Shown in pieces: positions 49,874 to 60,750 of a stretch of DNA of 64,000 nucleotides. Location of the stretch: NCBI GenBank assembly GCA_032718475.1, contig JAUCBJ010005047.1:1-64000 (forward strand), in the 5' to 3' direction. Both the position numbers and the translations under genes were made by a program. A model generated the notes under the pieces. The model saw only the letters and a list, made by a program, of their open reading frames with translations, did no database searches and was not told the DNA's origin. The stretch is from Nemertoderma westbladi. Lineage: Eukaryota > Xenacoelomorpha > Nemertodermatida > Nemertodermatidae. Within the stretch, counting starts at the first letter, position 1. Each line of letters opens with the position of its first letter.

Positions 49874-50297
49874 TGTTAATAGATTATTGAATTAACATTA
49901 TTGACATTATGATTATTACCGGTACGTCAAGTCAACACCTACCACTACTGCTGATTGATTGATTGATTTTATTTTCCAAATAACATTAAAAACAAATTAA
50001 ACACAAGATTTAACACGGTACTGGTAATATTGATTACAATATGTAAGTTAATGATATGTCATGAACAGAAAGTAATTCCTGGTGATACAAACATTTATTA
50101 GAGACAACAGACAATACATAAATAACTACTGTAGGTCATTCATTAGGCGTAAATAAGTTCCTGGTGGTGTGGCGGTGGGATAAAGTCTAATTAAATTAAA
50201 TAAGCATACTAAAAAATCTAAAAAAGTTTAAAGACTGCTAAAAAATAATCGTTGTACGCATACCCCTAAAAAATATATTGTTACTAAATTACTACTT

Positions 50298-50527
50298 AGG
50301 ATCGGCACGCTGCATTGCAGCTACATTTTTAAGAATGCTGTGCCGGCTTGTCGACAAAATTGCGCTGCCACAACTACCTATAACCCATGACATTTGCTAG
50401 ATCATCCGCATCTTTAAGGCCAGTGTCCTTTAAGATGCGTCTCAAGAAAGTCATGGGCTGTCCACCATGCTTATTCACTCCATGAGGCTGGCTGGTCCTC
50501 ATGGCGAAAGCATTGTCCTGCAACTAA
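50298..50527 (-). mobile_element. RTE-type LINE 3' fragment, copy 3
   Basis: About 230 bp, closely matching the minus-strand RTE copy from its 3' end (GCCGAT at about 50302) upstream to the GGACATTGCTTTCG-type segment, with an internal deletion of about 25 bp at 50491 (the sequence CCAAAGTACAAGATTATGCA present at 16314 is missing). Severely 5'-truncated. Confidence 0.85.
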
Positions 50528-50857
50528 ATCCTGTTACTAAATTAAAAATTACTGACTCTGAAAATCTGAATATTAAAATTAAAGACAGCTGAAAGGTACT
50601 GTATTATTGTTACCAAATTAATTACAAATCAAGCTCAAATTAAATTTATACTGTACAGTAGTAGTAGTAGTAGTTGCACCAATTGCGTTCATTAAAAAGT
50701 TTTACAACCATTCAATATTCGTAGTTTTCATAGCTCTATTAAAGTTACTGTATTAAAATATTATTATTAACTCTAAAATAAAAATATTTTTAAGTATAAA
50801 AAAATATTACATTGGCAAAAAATACAGCTGCACCAAGTTTGATTGTTAAAATGGAGG

Positions 50858-50897
50858 GATTATCCTTATGCGGTAAACCGCGTTTCCATAAGGGTCC
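50858..50897 (-). other. LINE 3' RNA hairpin, copy A
   Basis: On the minus strand: GGGACCCTTATGGAAACGCG then GTTTACCGCATAAGGATAAT and CC. Outer stem CCTTAT/ATAAGG, a GGAAAC bulge on the 5' side, inner stem GCGG/CCGC. It matches copies B and C in layout with compensatory changes in both stems. About 690 nt separate it from the LINE tail once the RTE insert is discounted. Confidence 0.7.
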
Positions 50898-51950
50898 CAA
50901 CTAATAGTAATTGGTGTATTCTGGCGGTAGTAAGTAAACTTATCGACTGTGACTGAATTAAAAATAAAAATATAAATTATACGAAGTAAGGTGTGCTACA
51001 GTAGATTAACGTAAAAATAAAATAAAAATATATAAAATTGTTTTTATTAATTAAGTATAAAAAGTGGATGTCTGAGTCTAAAAAGTCTGAGTTAACAACA
51101 AGTTTAGAAAAGCTCGGGCTTTAAATTGAGAGTTTATTTAAAGATGGTGTGTTCGTTTATTAAAAGTTTTATACGATTTGAGTAAAAAGAAAAATATATA
51201 TTATTAGTTAATAAATGAATGCCGATATTGAATGGTTGGTTAATTTTTCTAGGTACCGGTAGTATTTCTTAACGTTATGTTTGGAAACAATTAAAGAGGT
51301 TGAGTCTGTGATGGTGGCTGGGAGTTCATTCCACATCTTTGGACCGAGGAAGCTAAACGTATTCTGGTCGTATAAATGTATTTCTTTGAGGGACCGAGGC
51401 TGGTTCGTTGGTTGATCGCAGACACTAGGTGGACTCGCGGAAGTGTATAAGATCGATTAGGTACTGAGGTGCTTGACCGTGTTTTACCTTATACATCCAG
51501 GAAAGGATAACAGCCTCGAGACGTTGTTGTAGAGGGAGCCAGTTAATGTCCACGTAATGGGCAGACTCGATATGCGCTCTGGGTCCGAGGCCCAAGCAGA
51601 ATCGAACGCACTTCTGCTGGAGGGCTTCGAGATGCTGGCGAAGTCTGGCTGAAATAGTGAAAAACCACGTAGAGCTGTAGAGGCCGCATAGTCGAGATGG
51701 GGCTGAATAAGAGAGTTACAAAGCATTATGCGAATGGATCGGACGAGAATCTGGGCGTTTCGATGAAGAAACTTCAGTCTGGTGTTGCCTCTTTTTAATA
51801 TTTTAGTTGCCATTTCCTCACCAGTTAATCGTTGATTTATTTATGTTCCCAGGTAGGTGACGCATTTCCGGTTTGGTATGCGTTTCTCACAGCAATAAAC
51901 TTCCAACTCTGATGCAGTAGAAAGTCGTTGGTGAGTCCTGAAACCAACCG

Positions 51951-52291
51951 GTGCCAATAGCGGTATTGATTTTATTTAGTTTAGGCTTTAGCCTTTAGGC
52001 ATACCCACCCACCCAGCCCAGCCCATCCAGTCTAGTCTGCCAGTTTAGTGTAAAATTTATTTCATTGCTGTACGTATTGAACAACGAAGTTCACACACTT
52101 ATGCAACAAACAAAGTTTATAAAAGCACTATTTTGGGGGCGTCTATACACTATCTGACTTTATACACACTAGGCTTACACTATCAGACTATATCAGTATA
52201 ATACAGCTATAGGAATAACAAAACCTAACGAATACCGGTAGGGTAGGTACAGAAATACGTTAGTATACAAATAATTAAATAGTTATATTAC
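51951..52291. other. No recognisable gene
   Basis: Unique DNA between the LINE and the first inverted-repeat element. Confidence 0.45.
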
Positions 52292-52874
52292 CGGTGTAAC
52301 AGAGAATTTTCACTCCCCATGCAAAATCACCCCCGGTTAAAATTCCCTAGTGTATTCTCACTCCCGGGGTGTATTTACCAGTGTATTTTAAACCCCTCCA
52401 GTGAAAACTCACCCCTGCATTATCAATTTTCTTTTCATTCTCAATTTAGGGAAAGGAGTAGGTTACAGAGGCACATTTATTTAACCAACTCATATAACCA
52501 GCTCACAATTTAATGACACCTGTATTTGAAAACAGTCGGTTTGCCTACTTTAAATGCTGAAATGTTAAAATTTTCGTGTTCGCTACGCTCGCATCTTGAT
52601 CACATCTACATTTAAAAACAGTCAGTTGACGTTGACCTACTACTAATACTACAGCAGTACAGTACTATCTCAGTACCTATCTGACTATTACTGTCAGATG
52701 TATTTATGTTAACATAATTGTAAAATTTCCTTGCTCACTACGCTCGCATTTTAATGTTAAAATACTGTAGGGCTACACAGCTGACACAGCATTATAAACT
52801 GATAAATTATTACAATTCAGCAATTACTGCAAAATTTCATAGTCAATTGTTGGCTTGGCGCGCATTGGATATCA

Positions 52875-53751
52875 TCGGTCCGACGAATCTGTACAAAAAA
52901 GTACAAAAAAATACATAATAGTACAATATAGTACAAAAGAGTACAATAAAGTGCAAAAATAGTACAAAAGAGTGCAAAAATAGTACAAAAGAGTACAATC
53001 GACTAAGAAACGCATACAAAACGTGTATACCAGTGTAGTATACACTACACTACACTACACTTGTAGGCCTATACAAATATAATTAATTGTAAGCAAATGC
53101 AACGGCACCGAAATATGCGCTGCTACCGGTACAGTGTCAATCACTAGCGGCCTTGGTTCTGTGGTCAGTATGAAATGATTGACATAACTTTGATTCATGT
53201 AGATTTTGACAGGCATACAAGTAGAAATAGGCTTCCTACAGTTCGTATAATACAATATAATGCAATACATACCATGCAGTGGGTAGATAAAACTCCTAAC
53301 TGAGATTCAAAATTTAGGTCATAGTCTTAAAGTAGCCCATATACTGAAGGATAGACTGTATTCTACATTATATGTAGGCTATGTGTGTACGCCTCTATCT
53401 GCAACTTTATTGAGTTCTCCCTCTGCAATTTTGCGGACTTGGGAGCGTTTTTTGAACACAAAAAGCTGCATTAAAACACAGCTAGATCAGCCCCCGCTCA
53501 ATGCATGGCTCGCCCCACAATCAGACAATGCTTTGTTTTATTTTGCACATCATGTGCGCCCCTCTAAACGATTTGAACTGCAATTGGATACACGTTTTGC
53601 AAGCGTTTCTCACTCGTTTGTACTCTTTTGTACTATTTTTGCACTCTTTTGTACTATTTTCACACTTTATTGTACTCTTTTGTAGGCCTATTCTTTTTTT
53701 GTACTATATTGTACTATTTTGTATTTTTTTGTACAAATTCGTCGGACCCGA
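52875..53751. mobile_element. Inner TIR element with GTACAAAA subrepeats
   Basis: The left arm 52875-53030 begins TCGGTCCGACGAATCTGTAC, continues with a dozen GTACAAAA/GTGCAAAA repeats, and ends AAACGCATACAAAACGTGTA. The right arm 53587-53751 is its inverted copy ending CGTCGGACCCGA. The 550-bp centre encodes nothing recognisable. It looks like a MITE-type element; the exact termini and target duplication are not clear. Confidence 0.7.
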
Positions 53752-53907
53752 TAGGTCCCTATCATGGCTGGCGCGATTTTCGTTTAACCAGAACGCGTGT
53801 GGCGCGCTTTTTGTCAGTATTCCATATAGCAGTATAGGGCCCTAGTCAATTCTAACTGCTGAACTGGGGGTGAAGACTGAAAATACACAATACAGTGAAT
53901 TTTAACC

Positions 53908-53932
53908 GGGGGGGGGGGGGGGGGGGGGGGGG
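53908..53932 (+). repeat. Poly-G tract, about 25 bases
   Basis: A homopolymer within the right arm of the outer inverted repeat; it replaces a short G-run implied by the left arm, so it looks expanded in place. Confidence 0.9.
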
Positions 53933-53995
53933 TGTGGAAATTCTCTGCTGCACCTGTACAACGTATTATCTGATTAGTGATTATTACTCCTATCA

Positions 53996-54285
53996 GCCTA
54001 TTGAAAAGTTTTATTTTCAAATATTTTTTGTGCAAAAAGTCTTGCGCCGGCTTGGTGAAAAGCTACCTACGCCAGCAATTCAAAAATCGCGCCGAGCGCA
54101 GCATCTCTCTGCAGCTCTGCGCCTGCCAGCCACAGCCAGCGCCAACCCTTTCAGAACTTTACCCAGCAGCCCGGTCTGCAGGTGTAGCATCTAGCATATT
54201 TTTTTGCCAGCCAGCCAGCCCGCTCCCGGCAGCCCAGCGCAAGTTGAAATCAGAAGTGCAAACCTTATAAAACTTTTCAATAGGC
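53996..54285. mobile_element. Small element with 18-bp perfect terminal inverted repeats
   Basis: GCCTATTGAAAAGTTTTA (53996-54013) is exactly inverted at 54268-54285. If the outer GCC/GGC is chance, the repeats are flanked by TA on both sides, as in Tc1/mariner-type MITEs. The 250-bp centre is GC-richer, with CAGC repeats and no gene. Confidence 0.5.
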
Positions 54286-55259
54286 AGATAGGGCAGTAGG
54301 GATTATTACAACGTATTTCAGTAGGCCTATTATTAAATATGTTGTAGGCCTAATTCGTTGTTATTGTTCATATTTTACAGTTTTAATTGCGTAAATTTTA
54401 GCTGATTTGACAGTCAGGGAGATCATCAATTTTGGGGTTACCTCAAATTTCGATTTCTGGTAATAGACTGTCGAAAATTGGGGTTTTTTGTTCAAATTTG
54501 AGGTATTTTTAGGCTCATAATATCGAGTGTTGCTGCGACTTAGGGAAACTGTTGGAGCAACTTCTACTTTTAATATGTTAAAATATAATGTAAAATAAGA
54601 ACTTTTATCGATGCAATAAAATATTTCACCGATGCAAACATGCTTTTATTGGGGGCGAAAATTGAAATTTGAGGTTAAACCTCAAATTTGAGAAAAAACC
54701 TCAAATTTCGCCAGTCTTTACAACATCACCAGCTGCCAGCAGACCAGCCTGCCAGCAGTAGGGTGTAGCAGTAGGCTTTGCTGCTTAGTGCCTATAGAGC
54801 TTGGTGAGAATGGGTGACCAGTGTAACCTGTGACATGACATTACATGTATGCAGGGTAGGCTTAGCTTAACCTTACAGCACAGCAACTTACAGTCAATAA
54901 CTTTAATGATTGTTAACTCCATTAGTGATTGGCTGATTGGTGAGAATAATGCAGAAGACTAGAGAAATTCGCTATCCTTACAGCCTTACTGTTGGTAAGA
55001 AGAACAGTAGACCAAATCCTCACTGTTGCGAGATTCAAGCTCACACAGCTGCAGTCACAGACTCAGGAAGGCCTACTATATCTTGTAGATGTTGAATCAA
55101 TTCCAGAATTTGGAAGTTTACATATTCTGGCATTCATCTGTTCTGATCATCATTCACATCACACATCTTCGGAAAACAAATATGTTTTCTGGTTGTTGAT
55201 GTTCTCTTTAAAACTTTGTATATATATCAAATGAAGCCATTCCTCTCCTGACAGCCTGA

Positions 55260-55870
55260 AGACTTATGTAATATTCGCCTGCCCTAGCTCTATCTGTCAA
55301 TTGGAATACTGTACCATCATTCTTCCACAGTTTGGAGCCCATTTCTAGACAAATGTTGCCGCAAAGGTTGATGTGGTTCATACAATATATGTGAACTTGA
55401 TTATTTTGTTAGTTATTCTATACGACTGGAGACTCTAAAGTTGGAACCACTACCTACTGCAGTATGCAATAATACATCAATTAAAGTTCAATTTGATAAT
55501 GTGCTTTAAACTTATATGTAAAGATCTAAACCTGATCCTCCATTACAACAATGTGCAACATCCTCACAGACTATTTTAATATCCCAGCCAGACACCCAAT
55601 GCAATCATGACCTGGCCATATATATAAAATTATGAAGCAAAGGCCATGCCCCGCCCATCTGCCCATGTTGCCATGTCTGCATGTTCCATACATCACCTCT
55701 TCTTTATCAGGGTCATTAACATATGGAACATGCTGGACCTGGAACACAGTAGAATCATCATCATCACTAATCGCTTTTCTTTTAAACAGTCTTTAGACTC
55801 TGCTTTCTTATCAAGACATCTGAAATGTTTTAGAAATCTAAGTGACTGTTTGTTTATACTATGCATACAT
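55260..55870 (+). pseudogene. Decayed LINE ORF2 C-terminus inside the TIR element
   Basis: Broken frames contain QLEYCTI and VWSPFLDK (compare LEYC--VWSP--- of CR1-type thumbs), YSIRLETLKLEPLPT, LIMCFKLI, and a C-terminal FFIRVINIWNMLDLEH followed by FSFKQSLDSAFLSRHLKCFR. Multiple stops and shifts; old insertion. Confidence 0.55.
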
Positions 55871-56101
55871 ACATCCTTTTAAATTGACCTTATCACTGAC
55901 CAGAATCATTTATAACTTGGGCAAAAAGTATAACCTTTTTCACTACCCTATTCTCGAGGCTTTATCTAACCTCTGGAGTACACCTTGCAGGCACTAAAGT
56001 TGCATTGCAATAGTGTGTAGGAATGGATTTTGCTCAAATTTCGATCAAAAATTTTGATCAACACATTCAATGAAATTGTAGAAATTCCACCAAAAATATT
56101 T

Positions 56102-56363
56102 TGGCACTTGTGTCAAATCAAATACGTGACCCTCCTAATCTGCTAATCCTGAAATCACCAGCTAATCCTGAAATTTAGTGCAGGTGATATCAATATTCCT
56201 AGCACTTGTTTATTGTTTTTTGGTTACTTTCAACTCACCTCTGTAACCTGCTCCTTTGCTAACCCTGTAACCGGGCACTAGTGAAAGTAACTTTAGTTTC
56301 TAAGGTGATTTCAGGATTAGCAGATTAGGAGCTAGGAGGGTCCCCTATTTGACACAAGTGCCA
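56102..56363. mobile_element. 262-bp hairpin element
   Basis: Arms 56102-56160 (TGGCACTTGTGTCAAAT, then CTCCTAATCTGCTAATCCTG, AAATCACC) and about 56304-56363 (their inverse, with a small CTAGGAG insertion). The internal part repeats AGCTAATCCTGAAAT. It is nested within the 2.6-kb TIR element. Target duplication not evident. Confidence 0.65.
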
Positions 56364-57035
56364 TGTTTTATTTTACTTTTTTTACCGGGAGAAAAAAGTA
56401 AAATCAATGCAAAATTATGGCTCTATGGTACATTATTATGTGGCAATATTATTCAATATAGGTTGCTGTGTTGCCGACTTTGCAAAAGTTGTGCCCAACA
56501 AAAAGTTACAATATTCAGATATTATGGGGACAACTTTTTCCCTACCAGTAGGGAAAAAAAGTAGGCCTACTACTTTTTCTCCCGATTTTAGGGCACATTC
56601 AAGCAAAAAAGTAACAATATAAAAATATAAGTTCTTTAAGCTCTGTACTTCGTTTTATATGTCTACCATCTGATCATACCACCCCACTCAGCCACTGCAC
56701 CACTACCAGTAGCCTTTTTAAGTATAAGCCTTTTTAAACTAATACTGATACTGAATATGTTTTAAATATTATATTTCACAACACTCAGACACTAGGCCTA
56801 CATCAGTTTATTTTTTTACCTTTGCAATACAGTTGAGTAACAAGCTAACAACTACTGAACTAAGCCAACTATGACTTCTGTCTGTATCTGACTATGCTGC
56901 TATGAAATTCAAATTTGGGGTAAAACTCAAATTTATAGAATTAACCTAACCTTGTATTAAATTTGAGGTATTTCCAAAATTGGGTCTATAATTTGAAATT
57001 TGAGGTATTCTCAAATTTGATGATCTCCCTGACTG

Positions 57036-58756
57036 TTTGATGTCTACCGGTAATAAAAAATTATAATTACCAGTACAATAAATTCTTCCAACAACTGGCC
57101 TAACATACCAGCATACAGACATACCACCGGTACTTGTTTTGAACTGTCTCACTGTCAGACTACTGAGAGGTACCCTACCCTACGGGTATATCTTTTGCGT
57201 AGAAGTATAGCCTACATAGAGGCTTCATGTAGGTTGTAGGTATGTGTAGCCTACATGTAGATGCACGTGTAGGGCTGTAGGGTGAATGTAGGTAGGTGTA
57301 GTCCCATAGATATTAATGTAATTTATGGGTCAACTTGCAGTAACGTGATACACGGTCGTCAATCAGGATGTATGGCAATAATCTCTGATCTCCACGGTAC
57401 AATACGGTACATCAACATGCAGACCTGTCTGCTATCAGACAACAGGTTTTACTGCATACTGCAGTACTGTATAAATATCAAACATCGCGTTCTGATTATA
57501 CTAAAGTCCCTTACTCGTCATAAATATTATGCCCTAATAAATTTGAGTATGCTAACGCCACGAAAGGCATCGTTCCATTAGATTAACTCGTTCTGATTTA
57601 TATGTTTATTGAGTAAGAGTAACCTAAACAATAACAGCCATCATCGCGGGGATTATAGTCTACCATCGCAGAAACCCTGACCCCCCTCTGCCCCTCTTTA
57701 TCTGTTTATCAACCATACATCCATGGGACTTGAACAGTACTTCAGCATTGAAATGTTTTGGACGTTTTGTTTTGAAAGTAAAAATATAGAAGTCTGGAAG
57801 TTTTGTTTGTTTTAATTTTTCAGGCAGTCACATTCCACCAACCAGCAACAGTCCCATCCCTTCCCACTATCCCGCGGACCACCACACTCTGACACTGTTT
57901 CATTGTAAAGTATTCCCATCTCGATGATGGGAATTAATCAGTAATCCGATGGGATTCAAATCCCATCTCGAAGTAACAGCAAAACAATAACACGAAAGTC
58001 AATAGCTTTACAGTTATATTTGATTGCATTGAAAGTTAATAGAAAGAAAAAGTTAAATTGCATATCCATTAAAATATCATGAAATTGATACGGCAGTTTA
58101 GTAGATTAAAACGGCCACAGCAAGATTTATAAAATGAAAAATAAGTAAAATCAGCACAGCACACAATATTATCAATATAGACATTGAAGACAATTTAATA
58201 AACAAATACTATAAAAAAATATCTACTATAACAACCAATACATGATATATATAATATATATACATCAGCGACTACCATCGCCACTCTGGTTCAATCAGTC
58301 AGTCCGGTATCATTGTTAGCGTTTTGTTGAATTACCCACTCATCCTCAGACCCTCATATGGACACCGACGACAAGCTCTAACCCTAACCGTTAGTCGATT
58401 CCTCCTTGACTGGAAACATCAGGTTCGGGCCGTTCGGCCCATACAAAGTCATTAGCCTCCATGCCTGAACCCGCAGGATCATAAGATCTACAGTATGTAT
58501 CGGTATATCGTTCAGTCGTTTTTTCCTTTGTCAGTACTGTAGTATTGATAGGCTCCGTCTCGTGGGTATTCAGGGGACCCCCATTCGACGTATTCGCATC
58601 TCCTCCTGGTTGTTTCGGGTACCACGCCAGCCATATGCGCATCTCTTCGTGGTTGTTCCGGGTACCACCCCCGTTCGCCGCATTCGCATCTCATCGAGGA
58701 AGTTCGGGTCCGGGTACCCCGTGTAGGCCTATTCATTCATCATTGTTGTTTTTAAA
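57036..58756. other. Mostly unique DNA with one inverted-repeat arm
   Basis: Contains the left arm (57170-57305) of the inverted pair described separately, and three loose repeats of about 50 bp at about 58585-58735 (CGCATCTC..TGGTTGTTYCGGGTACCAC). ORFs at 57282 and 58391-58796 have no recognisable similarity; I do not call a gene. Confidence 0.45.
57170..57305 (-). repeat. Inverted copy holding the empty target of the 58.8-kb element
   Basis: The reverse complement of the sequence at 58757-58776 joined to 60030-60135. It reads GGGTGAATGTAGGTAGGTGT with no insertion, whereas the other copy has the 1.25-kb element at that TA. Small differences (GGCTGTAGGG, GTTGTAGG insertions) exist. Confidence 0.8.
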
Positions 58757-58776
58757 GACCTACCTACACCTACCTA

Positions 58777-60029
58777 CAGTCCCTATCTCATTCTGAATAT
58801 TATTTCTCAAACTGGGTATCATTTCTCAAACCTTTTAGTAATGTTAGTCAACGGAGAATTTCAGTAGGTAAGACTGGGGTAAGAGTTGAGAATTCAGAAA
58901 GATGCAGCCAGCTCAATCTAACTCAAACTAGAGTCTGGCGCCATGGTTTGAGCAAGGTTGACTTCCAACTGTGCCATGCCATACTCAGCACTACTCTTCC
59001 TGTACGGGATGGATAATTACTCTGGTTGAGTGAGGCACCACATGGGGAAGTGGCCTCTTTCTGTTGCTTGGGCTCTTGAGTTAATGGGTTGAATTACATC
59101 ATCTGCTGGCTTGGGTGTGTCTCATAAAAGATATGTCAATCACGCAGTTCCTTTCTGGGCTTTACTAAATGTATGTTGTTAACTAAACCACACTGACTTG
59201 GTCTGTTTGTAGAGAAAGTTTTAATCTGGGAATATTGTTGTGGGAAATTGGTGTTCTGTTGTCTGTCTGTTTGATGTCAATTGGTGCCTTACAAGACATA
59301 TCAGTTTAAAAATCTAATGGTTAATTAAGAATTATTAGTGCATATGGGACCTCGCAACCCCCCCCCCCCCCCCCCCTCCCATAAATATGACCCTGTCTAT
59401 AATTACAGAGGTTTCCTCTGGCCCCTTTGCCCGGTATACCCACACCCGGATGTATTGCGAATAATTGTGTTGACGATGTAATAGAGAATTAAACATTAGT
59501 AAAACATTAAAGTTAAACGTTAGAAACATTTGCGAAATATACGCGACATTAAAATAAATTTATAAAATTGGTTGGTTATATTATATGGTTATATTTTAAT
59601 GTGAAATAACGTTAATATGTTATGAGTCATACATACTTAATAAATGTAATAAAAAATTAATAAATCTTCAGTTTAATAATTTAGCATATAATTTTTTTAT
59701 TCTGAAATTTAAAAATAAATTGAGTCACTGAGTCTGCAACTTAATTCTCACTGTCTACTGGAGTTAATTACACACAAACAAATCAAGTTTAGGGCATGTT
59801 ATAACAGCAGGAGACCATCAAACCCGTAGGCAGAGTATAACAGAAGCGAGTGGGCCATTAAACACAGACAGCTTGTTGTATGAACGCTACACAGTACACA
59901 GTGCACAGTGGGTGGTTACGCGAGTTTGAGTTGGGTTTGAGTAAACCAGACAGGTTTGAGTTAGTAAGAGTGAGGTAAGAGAAAAGGTACCCAGTTTGAG
60001 AAACGGCAGCTAGAATGAGATAGGGACTG
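58777..60029. mobile_element. 1.25-kb CAGT-ended element at a TA site
   Basis: The ends CAGTCCCTATCTCATTCT (58777 on) and AGAATGAGATAGGGACTG (to 60029) are 18-bp perfect inverted repeats. A looser match runs inward to about 45 bp (TTTCTCAAACTGGGTA). TA flanks both sides (58775-58776, 60030-60031). Ends in CAGT plus a TA duplication are typical of Tc1/mariner-like elements. No transposase ORF, so non-autonomous. A C-run of about 20 bases lies inside at about 59359. Confidence 0.8.
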
Positions 60030-60135
60030 TACATTCACCCTACACGTGCATCTACATGTAGGCTACACATACCTACATGTAGCCTCTATGTAGGCTATAC
60101 CTCTACGCAAAAGATATACCCCTACCCTACCCAGG
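60030..60135 (+). repeat. Right arm of the inverted pair with 57170-57305
   Basis: TACATTCACCCTACACGTGC, then ATCTACATGTAGGCTACACA and GCAAAAGATATACCCCTACC are inverted copies of 57170-57290. It abuts the right end of the 1.25-kb element. Confidence 0.85.
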
Positions 60136-60599
60136 CAGCCAGGGTACTGGCAGACCGGATTCTGACATAACTGCAATACCGGTATCGTCAGACCGTTTAC
60201 TACTTCAATCATTAATAGTGGGGATTTCGGTTTTCTTATTATTTTTCTTAAGGAATCGAATCCTCGTTCGATATATTTCAGTTTCCCCAAATATATGAAC
60301 ACATATAACAACTTAAAATCTATATTTAATATATTTGATTATTGTATAAAGAGCAACTATCGGAATGTAGGAAATTATATTATATTATTTGGTGTCCGGA
60401 GACAACACAGTCATAAAAGCGAAAATAAGTACAGATGTAAACAAGCATAAAATAATACAATTTACAGTTATAACGTGCTCATCCCCAGCGACTTATGCTA
60501 TGGCTAAAAATTGCAATTTAAAATATAGAAACACAAATAAGTAATGCTACATATTATACATATACATACGTACAAATCACATTATAAAACTATTCGGTT

Positions 60600-60750
60600 A
60601 TATCTCATAAAACGCAAAATCACATAAAACGGTTATATTTAAGATGGGAATTAAAATCAATGGTTAAAATATTTGTTTTAAAAGTTTCTAAAGAAGCAGA
60701 CGCGACGACACTTTCTGGCAATGAGTTCCATATCGAATATCCATATGGAT
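60600..60750 (-). pseudogene. LINE ORF2 C-terminus, minus strand
   Basis: On the minus strand from about 60745: PYGYSIWNSLPESVVASASL, then ETFKTNILTIDFNSHL, the standard W-N-S-L-P C-terminus of a non-LTR ORF2. It is cut at about 60750, where a plus-strand LINE begins head-to-head. Its 3' UTR would run left to roughly 60140; no clear tail is seen. Confidence 0.65.

Larger units (their letters stand above)
49953..51950 (-). mobile_element. LINE 3' half, minus strand, decayed
   Basis: Upstream of mTOR. Frames from about 51950 down give SELEVYC, KCVTYLGTYINQRLTGEEMA, KILKRGNTRLKFLHRN and, later, GPKMWNELPATITDS: the thumb region and C-terminus of an ORF2. The first part matches the LINE at 60751-61697 (LEVYCDGRKI, YLGSDINQCLTGIEMAS, NKRLKFLHR), so both are one family. 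Stops and frameshifts break it (longest piece 51813-51484). The 3' UTR carries the shared hairpin at 50897-50858 and ends in a (AATC)n tail at about 49968-49953. An RTE fragment (50298-50527) is inserted in the UTR. Confidence 0.75.
52292..53954. mobile_element. Outer inverted-repeat element
   Basis: The left arm at about 52292-52378 (GTGTAACAGAGAATTTTCAC, CACCCCCGGTTAAAATTC) is inverted at about 53861-53954 (GAATTTTAACCGGGG, GAAATTCTCTGCTGCACC). The right arm contains a 25-base poly-G run at 53908-53932 where the left arm has only short C-runs. The arms are imperfect, and no transposase is seen. It encloses the inner element at 52875-53751. Confidence 0.55.
54411..57035. mobile_element. 2.6-kb TIR element with 5-bp target duplication
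   Basis: The termini CAGTCAGGGAGATCATCAA (from 54411) and its inverse ending CTCCCTGACTG at 57035 are flanked by TTTGA on both sides (54406-54410 and 57036-57040). Subterminal regions on both sides carry several CTCAAATTT/AAATTTGAG words (54440-54715 and 56905-57020). Inside are a decayed LINE (about 55260-55870) and a smaller foldback (56102-56363). No transposase is found, so it is non-autonomous. The superfamily is unknown: terminal CAG with a 5-bp duplication does not match the classes I know well. Confidence 0.75.

Noticed and set aside
49953-49990. A TGAT microsatellite upstream of mTOR as a promoter element
   Set aside because: It fits better as the simple-repeat tail of the minus-strand LINE that ends there.
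57282-58796. Small ORFs at 57282, 58391, 58512 and 58545
   Set aside because: No recognisable motifs; overlapping on both strands around a degenerate 50-bp repeat.
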